Assembly (NCBI GenBank): GCA_049511415.1
Contig: JBEKYC010000095.1
Coordinates: 1-22,064 of the forward strand
Length of the DNA: 22,064 nt
From: Bog-159 sp049511415
Lineage (GTDB): Bacteria; Acidobacteriota; Terriglobia; Bryobacterales; Bryobacteraceae
Reading direction: 5' to 3'
Shown here: one piece after another, positions 1-7,148 of the stretch
Layout of the letters: each line of letters starts with the position of its first letter
Position numbering within the stretch: position 1 is the stretch's first letter
The notes under the pieces: generated by a model
Seen by the model: the letters and a program-made list of their open reading frames with translations, nothing else
What the model was told of the DNA's origin: nothing
Database searches by the model: none
Position numbers and translations under genes: made by a program

Positions 1-159
1 GTTGTGCCGCGACTTGCCCCATGTCGTGGTGCTTTTCTGTGGATCGCTGTCGACTAAAACAACACGCTCGCCGCTCTCTTGTGCGGCAACTGCCGTATGA
101 ACCGCAAGAGTCGTTTTGCCGCTTCCACCTTTTTGACTGAAAAAGGTCAGGGTCTTCAT
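1..159 (-). CDS. parA: ParA-family partition ATPase, N-terminal part (runs off left edge)
   Basis: The first 53 residues of a ParA/MinD-type ATPase can be read on the minus strand and continue past base 1. The deviant Walker A box KGGSGKTT sits at residues 10-17, with the signature lysine K10, and the second acidic motif DSDPQKST is at residues 37-44; both are diagnostic for ParA. Family knowledge: ParA ATPases use nonspecific DNA to segregate plasmids or integrative elements, normally with a ParB-type partner and a centromere. No partner is visible here, but it could lie beyond the left edge. An in-frame ATG six codons upstream (177) is possible; neither start has a convincing ribosome binding site. 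I chose 159 because the MKTLTFFSQKGG start fits the usual short N-terminus of small plasmid ParAs. The repeats just upstream (184-302) are candidate operator/centromere sites. Confidence 0.9.
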   Translation of the reverse strand, partial: MKTLTFFSQKGGSGKTTLAVHTAVAAQESGERVVLVDSDPQKSTTTWGKSRHN

Positions 160-183
160 ATCAGCCGATGCCTTCATGCAAAC

Positions 184-302
184 GGCGTAGCATGACGTGA
201 CGACGCTGTAAAGTCAGAACGTACTGACGTGATGGCGTAGAACCGTCTCTGCATCATTGCGCCGGGACGCCATAACTTCACGGCGTTGTGGCGTCACGAC
301 GC
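184..302. repeat. Cluster of short direct and inverted repeats upstream of parA
   Basis: This short gap between the divergent parA and the next gene is full of related GACGT/GGCGT words. TGACGTGACGACG at 193-205 is repeated as TGACGTGATGGCG at 225-237, 11 of 13 bases identical and 32 bp apart. GACGCCATAAC (266-276) and GTTGTGGCGTC (285-295) form an 11-bp inverted repeat with one mismatch and an 8-base spacer. A further GGCGTCACGACGC ends at 302. Repeats in this position are typical of ParA/ParB operators or parS-like centromeres. That role is inference; no family-specific parS consensus is recognised. Confidence 0.55.
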
Positions 303-326
303 AACCACGATCTAAACTCTGATCAG

Positions 327-737
327 ATGTCGGACCTTGCCACGATTGCCCTGGAATTCTGCCATGTGTGCCTCGAATGGCCCCATGCTCGTACCTCGGA
401 TGAATCCTGCGTCATTGTCTCCGGCGGCACAGACAGCGGCGCTGCGCGGACGCTGGACTTCTACGACCTGAGCGCGGTTCTTGATGCCGCACGGCAATGG
501 TGCAACCGAACGAAGGTGTTCATGAAGGTCGCGTACCTCTCGCTGACCGGGAAGTATTACCTCACCTGGATGTGGAACCGCGAACAATTCAGCTACGTCT
601 GTGAATCGCTGCTGGAGTTGCCGGATTACGTCATGCAGGGGTGTATGGATGCGGAGTCACGGCGCAAGTGCGAAGCGCCGCCTGCGGCGGTCGAGTGCTT
701 CAGGGCGAGGGAATTGAAGGCTATCCAGAGAAACTGA
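327..737 (+). CDS. Hypothetical protein next to parA
   Basis: An open frame for a soluble 136-residue protein, rich in Trp, Tyr and Cys, with no signal peptide or membrane segment. I recognise no family. The sequence looks like real protein: mixed hydrophobic/charged helices such as DLSAVLDAARQWCNRT, then a beta-like VAYLSLTGKYYLTWMWN segment. A GTG at 288 would add 13 residues but lies inside the inverted repeat, so the ATG at 327 is preferred; neither start has a clear ribosome binding site. It is divergent from parA and ends about 135 bp before the tRNA-Gly scar, so it probably belongs to the same integrated element. The C-terminal part (after PDYVMQGCMD) is low in structure and charged. 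Confidence 0.55.
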   Translation: MSDLATIALEFCHVCLEWPHARTSDESCVIVSGGTDSGAARTLDFYDLSAVLDAARQWCNRTKVFMKVAYLSLTGKYYLTWMWNREQFSYVCESLLELPDYVMQGCMDAESRRKCEAPPAAVECFRARELKAIQRN

Positions 738-873
738 AGGGCAGGGGCTTCCACTCCGTTTCCACTCCATTAAGCGGCGCTTTGATTGGGGAGTTTCGGA
801 AGTTGCTGATTTCGTTGATGCTGAGTTGACCGCCATGAACGGCTTGGTGGTGTATTATCAATCGAAACGAAGA

Positions 874-918
<45 letters not shown>

Positions 919-968
919 TCTTTTCAATAACTTGCATGCCTCGCTGAATCAGTGTTTGCTCATTTGTC

Positions 969-1714
969 TCAATTACCCCGGTTGAGCCGACTGAAGATTC
1001 TCAGAATCCCAGCACAACGCAGAGGAGTCTTCCGTTTTCGAGCGAGGGATGAATCGACATACTTCCGTAAATGACCGCCCAACCCATGCCTTGGCTGATC
1101 CGCAATGATTTTTGGATCGGTGCCCCATTGTTGGTGTGGGGTAGAGCGTGAACGCCGCAATACGGCGAAGTTGATCCAATTGAGTCCCAGCGGTTGCAGC
1201 CGCGGATAAACAATCCGCCGCAGAATATTTTCCGGCAACAACGGTTTACTAACCGTTCTCCGGCTCTACCGCACAGCCCGAATTTGATTGGTCTTCGTTA
1301 GGTTGATTTAACCCTTGCACCAAGAACGCTGAACTCGTATCGCTCCTTCATCAAACAGATCACCGCTCTTCAGAGCATATAATCCGATTCCGCAATCCAC
1401 AAAATATCACTAAGGTCAAACGCATGGCGCTCCCGCTCCCCCGGGACGGTCCAGGCTGACAGATACTCACCCAGCGGCACGCGCCGCAGTCACGACCGAC
1501 CCGAGGGCTTTGCCGACGTCGATGTCTTCAAGCCTTCCGCGATGTTCGATGTCACGTATCCTTCGGCAACCATTCTCTTGACCATGTCACCCCTCGCAAA
1601 ACGGACCTTGCTGACCGACTTCCGGCTCGAACCGGTGGCGGCCAATGTGCGCATTACGTCGCGAAGATGCTCCGCTTTGAGGTCACCACAGCGCAAGTCG
1701 CCGATCATAGGCAA
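969..1714 (-). pseudogene. Decayed tyrosine recombinase (phage/ICE-type integrase)
   Basis: Pieces of one integrase follow each other in the right order on the minus strand but in different frames. At 1714-1490 is the core-binding domain (LKAEHLRDVMRTLAATGSS, then a VRFARGDMVKRMVAEGY helix). At about 1480-1410 is PLGEYLSAW..GERERHAFDL. About 1400 gives FCGLR, the box I arginine region, after a frameshift. At about 1378-1290 is ALKSGDLFDEGAIRVQRSW, followed by an in-frame TAA, then TKTNQIRAV and TAG. At 1241-969 is the catalytic C-terminus, FAVLRRSRSTPHQQWGTDPK, with HGLGGHLRKYVDSSL holding the expected His and the nucleophile Tyr. The stops, frameshifts, missing N-terminal arm-binding region and a deletion before the last piece show it is dead. 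Its 3' end points at the tRNA-Gly scar 50 bp away, the usual int-att arrangement. Confidence 0.8.
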
Positions 1715-2224
1715 TATAGACCGTCGAAAAAGCTGTCCGGCCTACTGCCCACTTGCTTTTGCGCCCGTCCCCGTTTCATATTTCTGCGGAATGCATACCT
1801 GTTCAACAAACCTTCGGACTGGTTCCGCCCCGAGCACATGCCTCGGGTTCCGATCCAGTCCAGCCATAATATTGTCCAATATGACCCGAGCCTGGATGTA
1901 GGCCGAATTGGCCTAGACAGCGTAGAGGCGCTAGGGTTGGCGTCCCTCGACTTCGGAGCGATAGATGCGTATGCGGTCCGTCACGGCCTGCGCCGCAGCA
2001 TGCATCGCATCCGCCGATCCGACATGCCAAGGTACGCGGCGTCGTAGTCGAGGAAAAAATGGGACCTTCGTCCTGCGATCCATTCTGAGAGCGAAACTCC
2101 TCCACCCAGACATTCCGAGTCCAGGTCATAAACGGACCGGCAGCCTTCGAGCAATCGTAGACGTGGTTCCTCAACAAGGGCCACGCGGCGGCCTTTTCGG
2201 GATTGTTAACTGCCCGAGTCTCAT
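1715..2224. other. Stretch without a supportable gene
   Basis: Between the integrase remnant and the GH39 gene I see no intact gene. Minus-strand frames at 1931-2184 contain protein-like pieces, such as FFLDYDAAYLGMSD and, in another frame, ADAMHAAAQAVTDRIRIY before a stop at 1931. These may be a decayed gene downstream of GH39, but I cannot name a family. A nested inverted repeat lies at 1842-1890: outer arms CTCGGGT/ACCCGAG, inner palindrome ATATTG-TC-CAATAT at 1869-1882. Confidence 0.4.
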
Positions 2225-3895
2225 TTACCAGCTCAGTTCCATCAGAGAGACACCCTGACGCGGGAGCGAAAACTCGAGCTTCGTCGCGCCGCCTCGCACA
2301 TCTACCCACCGCGGAGCGTCCGCTAACTGTAACTGCCCAGCTAATTCGAGTTTGGCGTATTGCGCTGACGTAGGGTGTTGCGGAGATCCCATAGCCTTCC
2401 ACGCCGTCCAGGCGTTGCTGTGGGTCTCATCGATTCGATAGTGGCGTATCAGCACTTGCATGGCTGTGCGTGGGACATCCGCTATCTCAAGGCGCACGTT
2501 GGCGCCCGCCGCTGCAACATCGTCGTCATGGTAATTCCACGTAAGGACGGAAATCCTCCGGTCCGAACGAACGGCGAACGCATCTATGTCCGGATTGCCG
2601 CGGACGCCCTCGGCGAGCGTCGTGTCGAGAGGCGTGCGGCCGCTGCTTTCCGTCTTTACGCGATTGCCTCGCATCAATGCGGCCATGCGGAACACGTTCA
2701 GCACCGGCTTGTCGATGCCGTTGGTTGCCAGCGTCCGAAAGCCATCGAAATATGGCTGATCCTCGAACTCGAAGGCCCAAGTCAGCATGCCCTCAATGTT
2801 CGCATGACGTCGGTCCGCCAGTTCAAGAATACTCTTCATCATCATCGCTGTGTACGAGGCGTACAACGCGCCATTGCGGTAGGCATTTTGCGGATACACG
2901 CGCGCCGAGCAGGCCGCGCAGCCTTCCGGATCAGACTCGCTCAGCACGATCGGCAGATTCTCGAACTTCGGGAAAGTGCGTACGATGGCATATCCTTCGT
3001 CTACGTCCCGGGCATGATTGGCGATGCCCATTCGAACATGACCATCCACTACGGTAGGCCTACCTTTGGCATGATAAGTGATGAAGTCAAGCGGAGCGCC
3101 CGTTCCGCCGGTTGCCGAGTTACTGCCGCGATCGCAGTGCTCCAGGAACTGGCGCAAGAATGCTGCTGCCTTCGCGCCCGACGGACCCGTGGTGGCCGGC
3201 CCGCCGACTCTCGCCGATGGAAGCGCGTGTTTCACCGCCGCAGCCGCGAAGTCGTACAGTTTGTCGTATTCTTCCGGCGTTCCGTGCCAGTACGAGATAT
3301 CGGGTTCGTTCCAGACTTCCCAATACCACGACCCAACCTGCGCCTTCCCATACTTCTCCACGCAGTGCTTCAACCACTGATAGACTAACTCGCCCCATTT
3401 GTTGTAATCGTTGGGTGGAAAAGACCATCCGATGGAATAATTTCGGTTTTCGGCGCCGGGAATCCAGGTCGGACGATACGGCTCCGGTTTCGACGAAAGC
3501 GCCTGCGGCATGAACCCGATCTCGACGAACGGCTTAGCGCCGGCTTGTAGATACGTGTCGAAGATCCGATCGGTAATGGTCCAGTCATACAGTGGTCTGC
3601 CCGATGCATCTTCCGTGTAGGCATTCGTAGACCCCCACTTCAATCCGGGCGTTCCGTCTCCGGTAGCCAGCAGAAAGTGCGTGCGGATGTACACTGGCAC
3701 GCCACTCATCGCGGCTAGCTCGCCCACCAGTTTTCGACCGTTCTGCATGTAGGTGTAGTTTGGCTCGTCATAACCGAAATAGGCGTAGATGGGTTTGGAT
3801 GGGCCGACCGTCTCAGCCGCGTTCACGCGGATCGTCACGGTATTCTGCGCCAGCACTGAAGGGGTGGTAAGCAGCAGAAACAGGATGAGTCGCAT
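2225..3895 (-). CDS. Secreted glycoside hydrolase family 39 (beta-xylosidase-like)
   Basis: A 556-residue exported enzyme with a short signal peptide (MRLILFLLLTTPSVLAQ, cleavage after about residue 17). The catalytic TIM barrel covers roughly residues 30-400 and is followed by a beta-sandwich domain (about 415-556), the GH39 layout. The acid/base motif WYWEVWNEPD places the proton donor at E197; PIVLSESDPEG places the probable nucleophile at E320. Family knowledge: GH39 enzymes are retaining glycosidases, mainly beta-xylosidases and alpha-L-iduronidases; the exact substrate cannot be read from sequence. The length is normal and no frame is broken. The gene stands alone: the frame just upstream ends one base before its ATG but is doubtful, and the flanks are debris, so GH39 may be cargo or a surviving resident gene. 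Confidence 0.9.
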   Translation of the reverse strand: MRLILFLLLTTPSVLAQNTVTIRVNAAETVGPSKPIYAYFGYDEPNYTYMQNGRKLVGELAAMSGVPVYIRTHFLLATGDGTPGLKWGSTNAYTEDASGRPLYDWTITDRIFDTYLQAGAKPFVEIGFMPQALSSKPEPYRPTWIPGAENRNYSIGWSFPPNDYNKWGELVYQWLKHCVEKYGKAQVGSWYWEVWNEPDISYWHGTPEEYDKLYDFAAAAVKHALPSARVGGPATTGPSGAKAAAFLRQFLEHCDRGSNSATGGTGAPLDFITYHAKGRPTVVDGHVRMGIANHARDVDEGYAIVRTFPKFENLPIVLSESDPEGCAACSARVYPQNAYRNGALYASYTAMMMKSILELADRRHANIEGMLTWAFEFEDQPYFDGFRTLATNGIDKPVLNVFRMAALMRGNRVKTESSGRTPLDTTLAEGVRGNPDIDAFAVRSDRRISVLTWNYHDDDVAAAGANVRLEIADVPRTAMQVLIRHYRIDETHSNAWTAWKAMGSPQHPTSAQYAKLELAGQLQLADAPRWVDVRGGATKLEFSLPRQGVSLMELSW

Positions 3896-3896
3896 G

Positions 3897-4139
3897 TCAA
3901 TTCACAATAGAAGGGGTCCCCTTCAGCACCATGCTGGGTTGCGAAAGTAATTCTTCGTGACCGGGCCGGCGTGCTCGAGCACTTCCGATCCGGCTGGGCT
4001 CGTCCTCCAAATAGTCCAGTGTAGTGAAATATGCTGTCCAGGGCCACTCGCCCATTTGCGCCGACCGACTGAATGGAACCGATTTATGCGGCCGCTCGGA
4101 AATTCCGGACTTTTCGTGCAGCCTCGGATATCTCCCCAC
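3897..4139 (-). other. Doubtful open frame directly upstream of GH39
   Basis: An 80-residue frame (GTG start at 4139) ends in TGA one base before the GH39 ATG. The section PWTAYFTTLDYLEDEPSRIG looks like real protein, and from about 3990 the neighbouring frame gives an equally protein-like SEVLEHAGPVTKNYFRNPAW. One frameshift would join these into a single C-terminus. This suggests a decayed or truncated gene that once preceded GH39 in an operon, but I cannot name the family and it may be noise. Confidence 0.25.
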
Positions 4140-4256
4140 GCGCCAGCCCGCAAGCCACTGTACACCCGGCTTCGGGCCGGGCTATATCCACTCGGGCGCG
4201 TTTGGCGCCGTCGTGTCATTCTTTGAATTGTGCCTAACGGGGAGCAGACACCCCGG

Positions 4257-4644
4257 TTCATCGAGCCCATGCTCGTACTGCGCATCCGACAAATTGCCGG
4301 AGGGCAACCGCTGGCTGTACGAGGTCAAATTCGACGGCTTTCGCGCGTTAGCAATTAAGATGTGCGGGCAGGTCCGGAGCCGGTCCCGTAACGACAAGGA
4401 CTTCACTAGGCGGTACCCCGGCGTTGCTGCGCCGCTTGCCGGGCTGCCGGATGGAACGGTGATCGACGGCGAGGTGGTAGCGTCAGACGCTGCCGGGAAA
4501 CAGGCGTTCCGCCTTCTTGCAAAACGGCGGCACGAACGTGCACTTCCACGTTTCGATGTGCTCGTGCTCGGGGGCAAAGACCTGACAGACGAGTCTCTGA
4601 TCGTGCGGCGGGATCTGTTTGAGCATAAGGTCCTGCGGCAGCTA
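4257..4644 (+). pseudogene. ligD: Fragment of ATP-dependent DNA ligase (LigD-type ligase domain)
   Basis: Recognisable pieces of the adenylation domain of a bacterial NHEJ ligase occur in order. FIEPML (4257) starts in one frame, then LPEGNRWLYEVKFDGFRALA follows a frameshift and carries ligase motif I with the nucleotidyl lysine in KFDG. Next come RSRNDKDFTRRYP and the motif III region GTVIDGEVVA, then a short out-of-frame stretch reading QNGGTNVHFHV, and FDVLVLGGKDLTDES back in frame. Homology stops near 4644, before motifs IV and V, and the polymerase and phosphoesterase modules of LigD are absent. At least three frameshifts plus truncation make it non-functional. No Ku gene is nearby. It may have been carried in on an island, since LigD paralogues are frequent in acidobacterial genomes. 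Confidence 0.8.
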
Positions 4645-4786
4645 AGGGTGGGCGCAACAAGAGATTCACGTCGGAGCAATGGTATAGTTCCACGCGGGTA
4701 GGGTCGAATGTCGCTTGAGGCGAAGACGGCGGACCTGCTCCGGTTGGGGTGATATGCCGGTTGGATAATGCCTGCGATCGAGGTGA

Positions 4787-5015
4787 TTTGTCCACCGCGA
4801 TGGGCGAGTCTTCGAATATCGTCCCGGCCGTGGGCGAGAACTGCCGACGGCAGGATCGGTGCTTCCAAATGCGCCGAGTAGCGATGTAGAAATGCTTCTC
4901 TCTCGATTGGCATTGCGTGCATTCGACAGCATTCTGTGAGCGAGCCACCGGCAGCGCCATGGAGGCGAGATCCAGATCCCTGTAAGTAACGGACCGCTTC
5001 CAGCAGTGTTTCTGG
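4787..5015 (-). pseudogene. IS1595-family transposase, N-terminal remnant
   Basis: On the minus strand, ETLLEAVRYL (5013-4984) gives the usual start of an IS1595/ISXO2-like transposase. After a frameshift the zinc-ribbon segment follows: CTQCQSREKHFY, then RRIWKHRSCRRQFS and GTIFEDSPIAVDK, with the four metal-binding cysteines in two CxxC-type pairs (the second pair reads as CRRQ, partly lost). After the conserved lysine (about 4787) the similarity ends abruptly; the DDE catalytic domain is missing. No terminal inverted repeats or target duplications could be assigned. The fragment lies between the ligase remnant and an empty stretch, consistent with serial insertion and deletion. Confidence 0.7.
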
Positions 5016-5523
5016 GACGCGAGTGGCGCCGCTGGTCGCGTCCTGGTCGGGTGCGTCAACGCTCGACTTTCTTTTTGCCTACGTCTGAGTTTGGCGGCAA
5101 GGCCCAGCCAACTCATCCGTGACCATTCCACGTACGATACTCGGTTCCGTCTTCATCGTCTGCCAATTTGATAGAAAAATACAATGATCTTGCGCCCAGG
5201 CCGCCATTGTCTAGCGATCATTCGATAAACTCCATGGACATTGCCGCGTTGCCCGTGGTATCGGCATTGAAATCTGTACTTTCCATGAAGGCCGGCTGGC
5301 TCGATGCGCGCAACCCGATCTGCTCTTCCGCGACCGGCCCGCGGCGGATTCCCTCGTTTTAGCAGAGGAGGGGCTGGATTCGAAGATCAAAGCCGTGAGT
5401 TCCCGGCAGACTCAGGCGGAGCGGATTCCGGACTCCTGGCCGTCCCTTTCATGTCCCTCGATCAAGGCGTGGCATCGAGTTGGGTTGGGGAAGTAGACTG
5501 AGTCGTTGAAGGAGCAGACGGTA
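5016..5523. other. Stretch without a recognisable gene
   Basis: Only short, overlapping frames are present and none resembles a known protein. The segment ends with the leader of the next operon, including the ribosome binding site GAAGGAG at 5508-5514. The promoter of the YeeE pair must lie here, but no convincing -35/-10 pair stands out. Confidence 0.4.
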
Positions 5524-6081
5524 ATGGTGTCTTCCGCATCCGTCGCGTGGTCCTGGTACGTAACGGGTCCGGTGATCGGTTTATTCGTGCCTGCCCTGCT
5601 GATCCTGGGCAACCGGGTGTTTGGCGTTTCCAGCAACCTGCGGCATCTCTGTTCCGCCGTCCTTCCCGGTAAGCTCGACTATTTTTGTTACGACTGGAAA
5701 CGCGCTGGCCTTTGGAACCTTCTGTTCGCGGCCGGGATTCTGGTGGGCGGCTTCCTTTCTTCCCGCTGGGGAGTATCTCAGAACGTTGCGATTTCGCAAC
5801 AGACCACCCTCGCCCTGACAAAATTGGGCATTCGCGACTTCTCCGGGCTCGCACCGCGGGAGGTGTTCACGTGGTCCGCGCTGCTTACGCTCAAAGGATT
5901 TGCCTCTGTAATTCTAGGTGGTTTCCTGGTCGGATTCGGCTCGGCTTACGCCGGAGGTTGCACATCCGGTCACGCGATTTCGGGGCTGGCGGATCTACAG
6001 CTATCATCGCTGATCGCAGTGTTGGGATTTTTCGCCGGCGGTCTCCTGGCAACGCATTTCATTCTTCCGCTGATTTTCTAG
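5524..6081 (+). CDS. YeeE/YedE-family membrane transporter, first half
   Basis: A 185-residue hydrophobic protein of the YeeE/YedE (DUF395, sulfur transport) family. Membrane segments are visible at about residues 12-30, 62-80, 120-142 and 160-182. The signature loop GSAYAGGCTSGHAISGLA carries the conserved cysteine C146, and SNLRHLC near residue 38 is the conserved re-entrant region with C43. Family knowledge: YeeE (TsuA) takes up thiosulfate through a line of conserved cysteines; paired half-size members (PmpA/PmpB type) are thought to move sulfur-containing ions. The start ATG is 9 bases after GGAG of a good ribosome binding site; a TTG at 5506 is inside that site and is rejected. It forms an operon with the second half, which begins 7 bases after the stop. 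Confidence 0.85.
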   Translation: MVSSASVAWSWYVTGPVIGLFVPALLILGNRVFGVSSNLRHLCSAVLPGKLDYFCYDWKRAGLWNLLFAAGILVGGFLSSRWGVSQNVAISQQTTLALTKLGIRDFSGLAPREVFTWSALLTLKGFASVILGGFLVGFGSAYAGGCTSGHAISGLADLQLSSLIAVLGFFAGGLLATHFILPLIF

Positions 6082-6088
6082 AGTATCC

Positions 6089-6565
6089 ATGTCCACCGAA
6101 CTAGCGAGAGATCAAAAAGCCAACGTTCAAGCGCAGGGCCAGAGTCGGCTCGCCTTTCTGGCTTATCTTCTTCTCGGTGTTTGTTTCGGGATTACGCTCA
6201 CGAAATCCGAAGTGCTTTCCTGGTTTCGCATCCAGGAGATGTTCCGGTTCCAGTCGCCTCGTATGTACGAGATCATCGCGTCGGCCATAGTGGTTGCCGC
6301 GGCGTCGGTGGCGTTAATCAAGAGGCTGAGGTTGAAGACCGTTGTGGGCGAGCCGATCGCGATTCCACCCAAGAGCGTGGGACTCGGTATTCGCCATGCG
6401 GTTGGCGGCACAATTTTCGGCATGGGCTGGGCGCTCACGGGAGCTTGTCCGGGGCCGCTGTTCGCACTTGTAGGCAACGGCGTTACCGTGATGATCGTCG
6501 CCATTGGCAGCGCGCTGGCTGGCACTTTTGTGTACGGACTGTTAAGGCCGAGACTGCCTCATTGA
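6089..6565 (+). CDS. YeeE/YedE-family membrane transporter, second half
   Basis: A 158-residue membrane protein that complements the upstream gene. After a short charged N-terminus come membrane segments at about 21-38, 60-78, 100-120 and 130-152. The motif GGTIFGMGWALTGACPGP holds the conserved Cys (C120) followed by PGP, which marks the second member of split YeeE pairs. The first member has GGCTSGH at the same place. The 7-base gap to the upstream gene argues for co-translation and a heteromeric transporter. No sulfurtransferase, TusA-like or metallo-beta-lactamase gene accompanies the pair here, so its substrate (thiosulfate or another sulfur species) rests on family membership only. Confidence 0.85.
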   Translation: MSTELARDQKANVQAQGQSRLAFLAYLLLGVCFGITLTKSEVLSWFRIQEMFRFQSPRMYEIIASAIVVAAASVALIKRLRLKTVVGEPIAIPPKSVGLGIRHAVGGTIFGMGWALTGACPGPLFALVGNGVTVMIVAIGSALAGTFVYGLLRPRLPH

Positions 6566-6754
6566 TCGACCAGTATGCTGCGGTTGGCGCGCCCCAGTGC
6601 ACGACCTGGCCGGGTTCGGCCGGAGTTGACGGGCCCGATCGAGTTCCTAGAGCGGACTGAGGATCGGCATTTCAGGCATAGCCGTTTTTGCCCGCCCACG
6701 GGATTGACGGAGCGGATGCGGCAGCCTTCGAGCGTGGTCCAGCGCGCAAAGTGA

Positions 6755-6798
6755 TTGACAGCTATATATAGTTTAGTATATATATATATTCTTAGACC
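6755..6798 (+). promoter_or_regulatory. PadR promoter with AT-rich candidate operator
   Basis: TTGACA at 6755-6760 is a perfect -35 box. TATATA at 6779-6784 (18-base spacing) is a good -10 box, 15 bases before the padR start codon. The spacer and -10 box form an AT-rich inverted pattern, TATATATA-GTTTAG-TATATATA, about 6763-6786. Alternating TA palindromes are the usual operator type of PadR repressors, so autorepression by the gene product is likely (inference). Confidence 0.65.
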
Positions 6799-7146
6799 AT
6801 GCCTAAGCCAGAAACGTTCCTGCCGCTAAGAACCAGTTGGTTCCATATTCTGCTCTCGCTCGCAGGCGAGGACCAACACGGCTACGGCATCATGCAGGAG
6901 GTTCTGGATCGCACCGGCGGCAAGGTTCGGTTGTGGCCAGCCACGCTCTATGGATCGCTAAAGCTGCTAATAGAAGCGGGCCTGATCGAAGAATCGGACG
7001 AGCGCCCGGCGCGCGAACTGGACGACGCGCGGCGCCGCTATTATCGCCTCACGCGGCTGGGCCGCCGCGTGCTCGACGCGGAAAGCGAGCGGCTCCTGGA
7101 ATTGGTTCGAATCCTTCAAGTGAAACGCGGCGTGGAGGCCGTTTAG
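6799..7146 (+). CDS. PadR-family transcriptional regulator
   Basis: A 115-residue winged-helix regulator. The PadR signature is clear: FHILLSLAGEDQHGYGIMQE near residues 15-35, the recognition helix region ATLYGSLKLLIEAGLIEE at about 49-66, and the wing RRRYYRLTRLGRRVL at about 76-90. Family knowledge: short PadR proteins bind AT-rich palindromes as dimers. In acidobacteria they are very often encoded directly before a duplicated orphan permease (ADOP), as here; the permease ATG starts 2 bases after this stop codon. The likely job is ligand-responsive repression of this two-gene operon, but the ligand is unknown. Confidence 0.92.
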   Translation: MPKPETFLPLRTSWFHILLSLAGEDQHGYGIMQEVLDRTGGKVRLWPATLYGSLKLLIEAGLIEESDERPARELDDARRRYYRLTRLGRRVLDAESERLLELVRILQVKRGVEAV

Positions 7147-7148
7147 AG

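Noticed and set aside
2375..3388. Long plus-strand frame of 337 codons
   Set aside because: It lies antisense inside the GH39 gene, is Arg/His-rich and has no family features, as expected for a GC-rich shadow frame.
4165..4181. Small hairpin CCCGGC-TTCGG-GCCGGG
   Set aside because: Stable but very short, with no T run and no clear gene to serve; not enough to call a terminator or repeat family.
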